The position numbers and the translations under genes were made by a program. A stretch of 50,647 nucleotides of DNA from Bacillota bacterium (GTDB lineage: Bacteria; Bacillota; Clostridia; Lachnospirales; Lachnospiraceae): the NCBI GenBank assembly GCA_023409835.1, contig JAEYQV010000079.1, forward strand, positions 1-50,647. The letters run 5' to 3'. Under the pieces are notes generated by a model, which ran no database searches, was not told the DNA's origin, and saw only the letters and a list, made by a program, of their open reading frames with translations. Shown one piece after another: positions 14,919 to 22,640 of the stretch (positions within the stretch are counted from its first letter, which is position 1; each line of letters opens with the position of its first letter).

Positions 14919-16841
14919 TTATGCTTTCATTGCTTCTTCCATATGAGTAACTAAGGTTCCGGCTACCTGCTCCAGCATCTCGGTCTGGGAAGAGATCTCT
15001 TCCGCACCGGCTGCAATCTGCTGGGTTCTGGTATTAATATCCTCCAGGTTATTGACAAAGGTAGCGGCCTGCTTCTTTAATTCCTTAATCGCAGGAAGAA
15101 TCTTCTCACTATTCTGCTTCCCGAGAGCAACTGCAGCCTTAGAATTGTTGGAGAGCATTCGTACCTGGCTTGCAATAACCGAGAAGGCACGGCCTGCATC
15201 ACCGGCTCTGGCTGCTTCAATCTCGGCATTGAGAGCAAGCAGGTTAGTCTGTGAGGAGATATCGACGATCTCCCGGTTGGATTTCTCGTAAGCATCTATG
15301 AATACATTAAATGCATCCAGAGAATTATTTAACAGCTGACTATATTGACTAAGCTCGGATATAGCCATTGCCATCTCCATGGTTTCGGAGGAGGTAGAGG
15401 CATTTCCCTGGGACAGATCACTGATGGTTTTGGTCAACATCTCGAAGCTTACCAGGAATTCTTTATAAAGCTGATCCTTTTTGTCCCGGTTTTTTAACTG
15501 CTCTACCAGCTCCACCATCTCTTCTTTTTCGATTAACAGCTCATTTTTAATATAATGGATGCAGTTTTCCTTCCGATTATAGCCGCTGCTGATTGCCTTG
15601 GCCATATCCTTACATTTACCATAGCCGCAGGCACTGCAGTTAATAATACGGTCAGATTCTTCCTTCTTATTCATCCCATTGAAGATCTCATTCAACTCAT
15701 CCTCGGTGATATTACCCTCGTTAATGGCCGCCGTGGTATCATATTCACGGAGGAAGTCATTGAGGTTAAGACCTAAAAACCTTTGATTTAACCGATGTAA
15801 GCGCTCCTCGTGAGGAACTGTGGTGTCATAAGGATCCTGCCTCGAGAGAGGTGTCCGTGCCCGCTGCTCCTGCAGGGCAAATAACAGGTCATCATCCAGG
15901 GTCAGCTTACTCGTAGTAGCGGTGCCAAAGTTACATCCCTGGGAACAATTTAAAGCATCTACAAGCAACGGCAGTGTTTTGTTATGATTAATCCGGTCCA
16001 GGTATAAATGGAAGTAATGATATACATGTCCTTCCCCTTCTATCTGTCTTACCAGATTCTCTTTACCAAGAAAATGCTCTACATTCTCCTTTAAGCCACC
16101 CGGCATGGGATAAACCGAGCCTAGTCCATACTCTATCTCATCTGTAGCGTGGTATGTACTGAGATTAACCTCGGCAAGTCGTTCCATCAGATGCTTAAAG
16201 GTAACATTATAAGAAACATATTGATTTGTATTTTTATTCTGTATCTCATCCTTCTTCGCGATGCAGGGGCTGATAAAAGCCAGCCGGCTGTTATCCTTCA
16301 GATATTTTTTGATATAGATTGCACTGCACAGTAAAGGGCTGTGGATTGGCATCAGCTTGGGAAGTAATTCCGGGATATAACGCTCCACGTAATTGACAAT
16401 AGCCGGGCAGGGCTGTGAAATTCCGCCGAGGAATGAATTATCCTTAATATAATTCAAATATGCCCAGGTGGTAATATCTGCGCCGAAGCTGGCACTGTAG
16501 ATGTGGCGTACACCCAGCTGCTTAAGATATCCAAGGATATGAGTGTAATCCTCTGCATAATTAATCAGGAAGGCGGGGGCTAAGATGATTGAGATTGGAA
16601 CACCTTGCTCAAGATCATGAAAAAATTGATCGGTATCATCCCGGAACTGTCTGGCATTATGCATGCAGGTTTCAAGACAGTGGCCGCAGTGAATACATTT
16701 GCTTCCGTCTACATGAATTTTATTCTGCCCATCCTCGTCCACCGCAATATTAGCACCGATAATGGGGCAACCGGAAATACATTTGTTGCAGCCAATACAA
16801 TTCTCTGTTGTATAGATCAAGCCATTATTAAGATTAGTCAT
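14919..16841 (-). CDS. soluble ferredoxin / [FeFe]-hydrogenase-like / chemoreceptor-signalling fusion protein
   Basis: A 640-residue protein without membrane segments. Domains in order: two 4Fe-4S ferredoxin motifs (Cys15-18-21-25 and Cys49-52-55-59); an iron-only hydrogenase large-subunit-like domain (about 80-370) with cysteines matching H-cluster ligands, in ISQPCPA (Cys145), SPCIAKKDE (Cys193) and NCSQGC (Cys299, Cys303); a third Fe-S domain CSACGYGKC...C (Cys402, 405, 410, 427); a coiled coil; and a methyl-accepting signalling hairpin (520-560, SSQTNLLALNAEIEAARAGDAGR). The second L1 cysteine of catalytic hydrogenases (TSCCP) is absent, so sensing of redox state or H2 is likelier than turnover. 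The ATG at 16841 follows GGGGGAAAC; the upstream TTG is not needed. Resembles the sensory HydS-type hydrogenases. The ligand is unknown. Confidence 0.85.
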   Translation of the reverse strand: MTNLNNGLIYTTENCIGCNKCISGCPIIGANIAVDEDGQNKIHVDGSKCIHCGHCLETCMHNARQFRDDTDQFFHDLEQGVPISIILAPAFLINYAEDYTHILGYLKQLGVRHIYSASFGADITTWAYLNYIKDNSFLGGISQPCPAIVNYVERYIPELLPKLMPIHSPLLCSAIYIKKYLKDNSRLAFISPCIAKKDEIQNKNTNQYVSYNVTFKHLMERLAEVNLSTYHATDEIEYGLGSVYPMPGGLKENVEHFLGKENLVRQIEGEGHVYHYFHLYLDRINHNKTLPLLVDALNCSQGCNFGTATTSKLTLDDDLLFALQEQRARTPLSRQDPYDTTVPHEERLHRLNQRFLGLNLNDFLREYDTTAAINEGNITEDELNEIFNGMNKKEESDRIINCSACGYGKCKDMAKAISSGYNRKENCIHYIKNELLIEKEEMVELVEQLKNRDKKDQLYKEFLVSFEMLTKTISDLSQGNASTSSETMEMAMAISELSQYSQLLNNSLDAFNVFIDAYEKSNREIVDISSQTNLLALNAEIEAARAGDAGRAFSVIASQVRMLSNNSKAAVALGKQNSEKILPAIKELKKQAATFVNNLEDINTRTQQIAAGAEEISSQTEMLEQVAGTLVTHMEEAMKA

Positions 16842-16871
16842 ATATGTTTCCCCCAAATATTTTTATTTGCG

Positions 16872-16900
16872 ATTATACAGTATTCTATTAAAAAGTGCAA
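16872..16900 (-). promoter_or_regulatory. sigma-A promoter of the hydrogenase/chemoreceptor gene
   Basis: On the minus strand TTGCAC (16900-16895), 17 bases, TATAAT (16877-16872). Near-consensus and about 30 bases upstream of the start codon. Confidence 0.7.
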
Positions 16901-17003
16901 TGTAAGAAGATAAAAATGGAAAAAAATGCAGAAAAAGCTATAATAAGATATGTTTTTGATAATATTTTTAGATGGTAAACAAAACCGTTTAGAAAAACAG
17001 GGG

Positions 17004-17031
17004 TTGATTTTTTAATTATTTATGATATACT
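17004..17031 (+). promoter_or_regulatory. probable promoter of the SleB-like hydrolase gene
   Basis: TTGATT (17004-17009), 16 bases, TATACT (17026-17031), in an AT-rich divergent region. A sporulation-sigma promoter cannot be excluded. Confidence 0.45.
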
Positions 17032-17094
17032 TATTAAGTAATTGTTAACAAAATATTATATTATACACAAAAATGTTAATGTTTAGGAGACTTT

Positions 17095-17970
17095 ATGAAG
17101 CATATGAAGCATATGAAACGGGTTATTGTAACACTCCTTACATCGGTAATGATTACAGCCGGCTTCAGCAGCATCGCATATGCGGCAGAAGCAGGTAATA
17201 GTCAGCCGTCAGATGCGAGCTCTACATATGAAACAGATATAACAGGGTTAAGTACGGAGGGAACAGTCTCAGCTAACGAGGAAGCCTCCGCAGTTTTAGG
17301 AGATACGGAGACGCAGGATGCAGCTTCTGAGGATGGGGAACCATCACAGATTGACGGCTATGAAGTCTATACAGACGAACAGGGTCAGGTTTTCTACGTT
17401 GAGAAGGAACCGGAAGAAGAGATTATCGTCGAAGCTAAGGAAGAAGAGGCAGAGCCTACAACTGCTCCTAAGACGGAAGCCAATAAGAAGGAAGCACCGA
17501 CTGTTAAGAAGCCCTCCTATACAGAGAAGGAATTACGGCTTTTAGCTAGCCTTGTATATGCGGAAGCAGGCAATCAGTCCTATAACGGTATGCTGGGAGT
17601 TGCCAATGTTGTTCTTAACCGACTGGAGAGCCCGCTGTATTCCCATTGCAATTCGATTAAAGAGGTTATTTACGATAAGAAATGGTCTGTTCAATTTGCA
17701 GTAACGGTAAAGAGTAGAAAAAGCGGCTTAAGCATGCTGGATAAGGCCCTGAATCTTTATGATACGGGGAAATTCAACGGTCCCAACCCTGAAGCTGAGA
17801 GGAAGGCCATGAAGAAGGCAACCAAGGCAGCGAAAGCAGCACTCGAGGGCGAGAACAATATCGGAAACTATCTATGTTTCAATGCTGTCAACAAGTATAC
17901 GTATAAAATAAAGAAGAAATATTCGGATTATAAGATAATCGGAGATCACATCTTCTACCGTAGTAAATAG
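17095..17970 (+). CDS. secreted cell-wall hydrolase, SleB/Hydrolase_2 domain
   Basis: A 291-residue exported protein. Residues 1-31 are a signal peptide ending in IAYAAEA. Residues 35-145 are an acidic, low-complexity linker rich in Glu, Ser, Thr and Pro. Residues about 148-291 form a Hydrolase_2 domain as in spore-cortex-lytic SleB/CwlJ: LRLLASLVYAEAGNQSYNGMLGVANVVLNRL, where the Glu in VYAEA is the expected catalytic acid, and the C-terminal IGNYLCFNAVN...IIGDHIFYRS. The family cleaves cortex or wall peptidoglycan as a lytic transglycosylase or glucosaminidase. The first codons repeat ATGAAGCAT twice, giving three candidate starts; the first, at 17095, has AGGAG at the right distance. A strong terminator follows. 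Confidence 0.88.
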   Translation: MKHMKHMKRVIVTLLTSVMITAGFSSIAYAAEAGNSQPSDASSTYETDITGLSTEGTVSANEEASAVLGDTETQDAASEDGEPSQIDGYEVYTDEQGQVFYVEKEPEEEIIVEAKEEEAEPTTAPKTEANKKEAPTVKKPSYTEKELRLLASLVYAEAGNQSYNGMLGVANVVLNRLESPLYSHCNSIKEVIYDKKWSVQFAVTVKSRKSGLSMLDKALNLYDTGKFNGPNPEAERKAMKKATKAAKAALEGENNIGNYLCFNAVNKYTYKIKKKYSDYKIIGDHIFYRSK

Positions 17971-17995
17971 GTTTTTCATTTGATTTCGAAATTGC

Positions 17996-18048
17996 AAAGC
18001 CGTCAGAATTACCTGCGTCTTATTGACTGGGGATTCGGACGGCTTTTT
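17996..18048 (+). terminator. terminator after the SleB-like gene
   Basis: AAAGCCGTC (17996-18004) pairs with GACGGCTTT (18038-18046); GAAT and ATTC extend the stem past one mismatch. A T run overlaps the 3' arm. Confidence 0.85.
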
Positions 18049-18177
18049 GACAAATTATACTTTAATCTTAAAAAAAAGTGTGGTATTATATAACATATGT
18101 AGAATTCATATGGGAAATAATTACTTTCATAGAGAGCTTATGAGGAAAGAAAAGAAAGCAGTGACCAGGAGGAATTT

Positions 18178-19881
18178 ATGGACAGTAATCAAATAAACGA
18201 GAATAAAGAAGAGTTACAGGAAGAGTCAGCACCGGTTTCTAAGAATTTTATTGAGATGATAATCGATAAGGATCTGGAAGAAGGCCATGTGAAGAATATT
18301 GTAACAAGATTCCCACCGGAGCCGAACGGTTATCTCCATATTGGACATGCCAAGTCCATACTTTTGAACTATGGCCTGGCGAAGAAATACGGTGGTAAAT
18401 TTAATCTCCGTTTTGATGATACGAATCCTACGAAGGAGAAGACCGAGTTCGTGGATTCTATTATAGAAGACGTAAAATGGGTAGGAGGCGATTTTGAAGA
18501 CCGCCTGTTTTTTGCGTCGGACTATTTTGACCAGATGTTCGAAGCTGCTGTAAAGCTAATAAAGAAGGGGAAGGCATTTGTCTGCGATCTTACAGCGGAT
18601 GAGATTAGGGAATATCGTGGTACCCTGACGGAGCCGGGTAAGGACAGTCCTTATCGTAATAGAAGCATAGAAGAGAATCTGCGTCTTTTCGAAGAGATGC
18701 GGGAGGGAAGATACCCGGATGGTTCCAAGGTTCTGCGGGCTAAGATTGATATGGCCGCAGCCAACATCAATATGCGTGATCCTGTAATTTATCGTGTTGC
18801 AAAGATTTCACACCACAATACAGGAGATAAGTGGTGTATTTATCCAATGTATGATTTTGCCCATCCGATTGAGGATGCAATTGAAGGCATTACCCACTCC
18901 ATCTGTACTCTGGAATTTGAGGACCACAGACCTCTGTATGACTGGGTGGTAAGGGAGCTGGAATATGAGAATCCTCCGAAGCAGATTGAATTTGCTAAAA
19001 TGTATCTGACCAACGTAATTACCGGTAAGCGTTACATCAAAAAGTTGGTTGAGAGCGGGATAGTAGACGGTTGGGATGATCCACGGCTGGTATCCATCAG
19101 TGCCTTAAGAAGAAGAGGCTTTACACCGGAATCCATTCAGATGTTCATGGAGCTGTGCGGCGTTTCCAAGAGCCAGAGTTCTGTGGACTATGCTATGCTG
19201 GAGTATTGCATCCGTGAGGATTTAAAGCGGAAGGTTCCCAGGGTTATGGCCGTACTGGACCCGATTAAGCTGGTAATCGATAATTATACGGAGGGTCAGC
19301 TGGAGTATCTTGAAGCACCGAACAATCAGGAGAATGAAGCGATGGGTGTAAGACAGGTACCCTTCGGAAAGTATTTATATATTGAGCGGGAGGATTTTAT
19401 GATTGAGCCTCCCAAGAAATATTTCCGTCTGTTCCCAGGTAATGAAGTCAGGCTGATGAATGCTTACTTTGTCACCTGTCAAAGCTATGTGACGGACGAG
19501 ACAGGTAAAGTGACGGAAGTGCACTGCACCTATGACCCGGAGACCAAGAGCGGTTCAGGGTTTAATGCCAGAAAGGTAAAGGGGACGATTCACTGGGTGG
19601 CTGCCGAGACTGCCATTCGTGCGGAGGTTCGCCTTTATGAGAATATTGTGGATGAGTCTAAGGGTGTATATAATGAGGACGGAAGCTTGAACCTTAACCC
19701 GAATTCAATTACAGTATTAAAGGAATGCTATATTGAACCTAGTACCGCCGGAGCAGTACCCCCTGCAAGCTTCCAATTCTTAAGGCAGGGCTTCTTCTGT
19801 CTGGACAGTAAGGTTTCAACAGCAGAGAATCCCGTATATAACCGGATTGTTTCCTTAAAAAGCTCATATAAGCCGGAATAG
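18178..19881 (+). CDS. glnS: glutaminyl-tRNA synthetase
   Basis: A 567-residue class I synthetase charging tRNA-Gln with glutamine. The HIGH-type motif lies in PPEPNGYLHIGHAKS (residues 46-60). The catalytic domain continues with NLRFDDTNPTKEK and DFAHPIEDAIEGITHSICTLEFEDHRPLYDW. The anticodon-binding beta-barrels follow, with SGSGFNARKVKGTIHW and ECYIEPS near the end. The usual KMSKS equivalent (MSKRK in E. coli GlnRS) reads ITGKRYIKK here, near residue 280: the key Lys-Arg remains but Met-Ser is replaced. AGGAGG lies six bases before the ATG. A repeat array separates it from the next gene. Confidence 0.95.
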   Translation: MDSNQINENKEELQEESAPVSKNFIEMIIDKDLEEGHVKNIVTRFPPEPNGYLHIGHAKSILLNYGLAKKYGGKFNLRFDDTNPTKEKTEFVDSIIEDVKWVGGDFEDRLFFASDYFDQMFEAAVKLIKKGKAFVCDLTADEIREYRGTLTEPGKDSPYRNRSIEENLRLFEEMREGRYPDGSKVLRAKIDMAAANINMRDPVIYRVAKISHHNTGDKWCIYPMYDFAHPIEDAIEGITHSICTLEFEDHRPLYDWVVRELEYENPPKQIEFAKMYLTNVITGKRYIKKLVESGIVDGWDDPRLVSISALRRRGFTPESIQMFMELCGVSKSQSSVDYAMLEYCIREDLKRKVPRVMAVLDPIKLVIDNYTEGQLEYLEAPNNQENEAMGVRQVPFGKYLYIEREDFMIEPPKKYFRLFPGNEVRLMNAYFVTCQSYVTDETGKVTEVHCTYDPETKSGSGFNARKVKGTIHWVAAETAIRAEVRLYENIVDESKGVYNEDGSLNLNPNSITVLKECYIEPSTAGAVPPASFQFLRQGFFCLDSKVSTAENPVYNRIVSLKSSYKPE

Positions 19882-19923
19882 ATTGTGGATTCCTTGAGGA
19901 AACGATAACAAATGATACTATGC

Positions 19924-19953
19924 GTACTTTTTGTATCTTCGTACAAAAGGTAC
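19924..19953. repeat. 12-bp hairpin heading the minisatellite
   Basis: GTACTTTTTGTA (19924-19935), loop TCTTCG, TACAAAAGGTAC (19942-19953); all 12 pairs form with one G-U. The left arm is an inverted copy of the repeat unit that follows. It could terminate glnS transcripts, but no T run comes after it. Confidence 0.7.
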
Positions 19954-19956
19954 ACA

Positions 19957-20207
19957 GATACAAAAGGTACACTGATACAAAAGAACACAGATACAAAAAG
20001 AACACGGATACAAAAGAACACAGATACAAATAGAAACAGATATAAAAAGTACGCAGATACAAGAAGTACGCGGATACAAAAGAACACGGATACAAAAAGA
20101 ACACAGATACAAAAAGTACGCAGATACAAGAAGTACGCGGATACAAGAAGTACGCAGATACAAGAAGTACACAGATATAAGAAGTATACAGATATAAGAA
20201 GTACACA
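19957..20207. repeat. minisatellite: about 15 tandem 16-17 bp units
   Basis: Fifteen head-to-tail units, each beginning GATA, have the consensus GATACAARAAGTACRCA (R is A or G). Unit starts are 19957, 19974, 19990, 20007, 20023, 20039, 20056, 20073, 20089, 20106, 20123, 20140, 20157, 20174 and 20191. Units differ by substitutions (GTACGC, GAACAC, GTACAC) and by one base in the A run (16 or 17 bp). Because 17 is not a multiple of three the reading frame rotates, so open frames across it are by-products. Degenerate half-units flank both sides. It fills the gap between glnS and the DUF2225 gene. Function unknown. Confidence 0.9.
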
Positions 20208-20276
20208 TACGGAAAAGAAGTACACATGCGCACGATAAGTGCGTATTCGCGTACATGCACAGAAATGGAGGGAAAT

Positions 20277-21119
20277 ATGGCCAACTTATTTTCAGGATTA
20301 GAAAATTTTGGGCTTGGTAATCTATCCGGGATTAATATTTATGAAGAGAAAGAGAAGGAAGAAAGTAAGCAGACTGCTTCGTCGGTAGAAAAGGCTGCCT
20401 TTGCGGAAGAAGATATCATATTTGATAAGACACATACCTGTCCAGTCTGTGACAAGGAATTCAAAGCAAAGATGGTGAAGTCGGGTAAGATTAAGCTTCT
20501 TTCCATGGATACGGACTTAAGACCAAGATATCAGTTCGCAGACCCATTAAAATACGATGCAATTCTATGCCCGAATTGCGGTTATGCTGCATTAAGCCGA
20601 TTTTTCAAATACGTAACCAATGCGCAGGCATTATTGATAAAGAAGAATATTTCGGACTCCTTTCAGGGAGTAAAAGATGGCGGAGATGTTTTCACCTATG
20701 ACGATGCCATCACACGGCACAAGCTGGCGCTCGTAAATGCAATCGTTAAGAAAGCTAAGACCTCTGAGAAGGCCTATACCTGCTTGAAGACAGCCTGGCT
20801 CATCAGAGGTAAGGCGGAGAATCTCCCGAAGGATACGCCGGATTACCAGAACGTAATCAATGCGTTAAATAAGGAGGAACTGGAATTTATATCAAATGCT
20901 TACGATGGCTTTAATGAAGCCTTCAGTAAAGAAACCTTCCCGATGTGCGGAATGGATGAGAATACGGTTACCCTGCTGGTAGCGGAGCTCGCCAGAAAAA
21001 CTAAGAAATATGAGGAAGCCAGCAGATGGATCAGTAAGGTTCTGATTGCCAGAGATTCGAATGAGCGGATTAAGGCAAAAGCCAGAGAAATCAAAGAAAT
21101 GATTAAAGAGGAAAAATAA
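20277..21119 (+). CDS. DUF2225 family protein with zinc-ribbon-like cysteines
   Basis: A 280-residue soluble protein. After a variable acidic N-terminus comes HTCPVCDKEFKAKMVKSGKIKLLSMDTDLRPRY and then AILCPNCGYAALSRFF. These are two CxxC pairs that could bind one zinc, the signature of DUF2225. The helical C-terminal half (residues about 120-280) resembles TPR-like repeats (YEEASRWISKVLIARDSNERIKAKA). Function unknown. In-frame ATGs lie at 20226 and 20265, but 20277, after GGAGGGAAAT and giving MANLFSGLENFG, is preferred. The next gene starts one base after the stop, so the two Cys-motif proteins are very likely translated together. Confidence 0.82.
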   Translation: MANLFSGLENFGLGNLSGINIYEEKEKEESKQTASSVEKAAFAEEDIIFDKTHTCPVCDKEFKAKMVKSGKIKLLSMDTDLRPRYQFADPLKYDAILCPNCGYAALSRFFKYVTNAQALLIKKNISDSFQGVKDGGDVFTYDDAITRHKLALVNAIVKKAKTSEKAYTCLKTAWLIRGKAENLPKDTPDYQNVINALNKEELEFISNAYDGFNEAFSKETFPMCGMDENTVTLLVAELARKTKKYEEASRWISKVLIARDSNERIKAKAREIKEMIKEEK

Positions 21120-21120
21120 T

Positions 21121-21846
21121 TTGAATGAGAAGCTGCATACAATACCGGTCAATGAGGCCTTTGATAAAGATAGTGAGTGCCCTCTCTGTGATATGAGAAG
21201 ATCCTTAGAGGATAAAGCGATTGATTTCGTAATGGGACCCAGCTATATGGAGGATGATGTCCGAGGAGAAACCTCCCGGCTGGGCTTCTGTGAGAAGCAT
21301 ATGGAGCTGTTATATAAGAATCAAAACCGTTTGGGTCTTGCCTTAATTCTTAAGAGTCACATGGATAAGCTAATCAAGGATGTGGAGAAATATAGCGGCA
21401 TGGGTTCCAAAGTGTCAGTACCCTCGCTTTTTAAGAAGAAGGCAGAACGCTCCGACGTGGTAGAATACCTGGAACTTAAGGAGACTACCTGCTACATCTG
21501 TAATAAGATGAATAGTACCTTTGACCGGTATATAGCGACTTTTTTTCATTTATATCATACGGAAGAGAGTTTCCGTCTGAAATTTAAGGCCTGCAAGGGC
21601 TTTTGCAGCAGCCATTATAAGGTTCTGACCAATACCGCGCCTGAGTATTTAAGCGGCGAGGAATTAAGCGGATTTTACAAGCTTCTGAATCATCTGTATA
21701 TTGAGAATATGAAACGGGTCAGGGATGATCTGGAATGGTTTATCAATAAGTTTGATTACCGTTATGCGGAGGAGCCCTGGAAGAATGCCAAGGATGCGAT
21801 GCCCCGCGCCATACAGAAGACCAACAGCATATCAAATATTTCCTGA
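21121..21846 (+). CDS. DUF6062 family protein
   Basis: A 241-residue protein with four short Cys/His motifs in two similar halves: ECPLCDMRR and FCEKHMELLY near the N-terminus, TCYICNKMN and FCSSHYKVL in the middle. This is consistent with a repeated metal-binding module. The pattern fits DUF6062, found in Lachnospiraceae and relatives; function unknown. It starts at TTG 21121, one base after the DUF2225 stop, with AAGAGG about eight bases before it. Translational coupling with the preceding gene is likely. A strong terminator follows about 130 bases later. Confidence 0.78.
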   Translation: MNEKLHTIPVNEAFDKDSECPLCDMRRSLEDKAIDFVMGPSYMEDDVRGETSRLGFCEKHMELLYKNQNRLGLALILKSHMDKLIKDVEKYSGMGSKVSVPSLFKKKAERSDVVEYLELKETTCYICNKMNSTFDRYIATFFHLYHTEESFRLKFKACKGFCSSHYKVLTNTAPEYLSGEELSGFYKLLNHLYIENMKRVRDDLEWFINKFDYRYAEEPWKNAKDAMPRAIQKTNSISNIS

Positions 21847-21977
21847 GCATACCCATAGGATGCCTTGACCGTGGGATATACTGAGTTAGTTCCAATAAGA
21901 ATGATAAATCAGTTGACTGTGGTATAAGTTTCCTATGAAAGAATATACTATTATAGTATGTGAGGGGAATTTAAACA

Positions 21978-22008
21978 AGTTATTACCAGAATGGTAATAG
22001 CTTTTTTT
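21978..22008 (+). terminator. terminator of the DUF2225-DUF6062 unit
   Basis: AGTTATTACCA (21978-21988), loop GAA, TGGTAATAGCT (21992-22002): 11 pairs with one G-U, then TTTTTTT. Confidence 0.9.
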
Positions 22009-22176
22009 ATCCCGAACAGTGCTATAAGCTTTCCCCGGATGACAAATATAGTTGATTTGAAAGCAGCAGTGGGATAAAATTTTTCCTTAAAACATGGAAA
22101 AATGAGAAAAACTAAGCAAAGATGAGAAATAAAGAGAAAGCATTAGAAAAGTACCAGTATCGAATGAGAAGTGAAG

Positions 22177-22205
22177 TTGCATATTAAAAGCAAATTTACT
22201 AATAT
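22177..22205 (+). promoter_or_regulatory. groESL promoter
   Basis: TTGCAT (22177-22182), 17 bases, TAATAT (22200-22205). It predicts a start near 22212, directly in front of the CIRCE operator. Confidence 0.65.
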
Positions 22206-22216
22206 ATTAACATCAG

Positions 22217-22243
22217 TTAGCACTCATTACATAGGAGTGCTAA
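22217..22243 (+). promoter_or_regulatory. CIRCE operator (HrcA binding site)
   Basis: TTAGCACTC (22217-22225), nine bases, GAGTGCTAA (22235-22243): a perfect match to the CIRCE consensus. HrcA bound here represses groESL until heat shock. Confidence 0.98.
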
Positions 22244-22333
22244 TAATTCTCTAGTAAGGAAACCGAAAGTGTACTTACAACATATTCGGACCAGTAAGTC
22301 AAAACAAAGAAAATATTGAAGGAGGAATATGAT

Positions 22334-22621
22334 ATGAAACTTGTACCATTGGGAGATAAGGTAGTATTAAAGCAATTAGTTGCGGAAGAAACCACGAAAT
22401 CCGGCATCGTGCTTCCCGGTCAGGCAAAGGAGAAGCCCCAGCAGGCTGAGGTTATTGCAGTAGGCCCGGGAGGAATTGTTGACGGGAAAGAGATCGTTAT
22501 GCAGGTGAAGGTCGGAGATAAGGTTATTTATTCTAAATATGCCGGCACTGAGGTTAAGCTTGAGGATGAGGAATTCATCATCGTTAAGCAAAACGATATT
22601 GTTGCTGTCGTAGAAGACTAA
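22334..22621 (+). CDS. groES: co-chaperonin GroES
   Basis: The 95-residue lid of the GroEL folding chamber. MKLVPLGDKVVLKQLVAEETTKSGIVLPGQAKEKPQQAEVIAVGPGG contains the mobile loop (ETTKSGIVLPG) that docks on GroEL. The C-terminus KYAGTEVKLEDEEFIIVKQNDIVAVVED completes the beta-barrel. The frame opens at TTG 22316, but that codon precedes the Shine-Dalgarno AAGGAGGAA; the ATG at 22334 gives the standard length. First gene of the CIRCE-regulated operon, 19 bases before groEL. Confidence 0.97.
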   Translation: MKLVPLGDKVVLKQLVAEETTKSGIVLPGQAKEKPQQAEVIAVGPGGIVDGKEIVMQVKVGDKVIYSKYAGTEVKLEDEEFIIVKQNDIVAVVED

Positions 22622-22640
22622 TTAAGGAGGAGTGATTAAT

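Noticed and set aside
19957..20207. CRISPR array
   Set aside because: Units are contiguous 16-17 bp repeats without unique spacers of 30 bp or more, and no cas genes are nearby.
19728..20284. Several overlapping long open frames on both strands (108-181 codons) over the minisatellite
   Set aside because: They are periodic translations of a 17-bp repeat in rotating frames, have no ribosome sites, and the minus-strand ones run into glnS.
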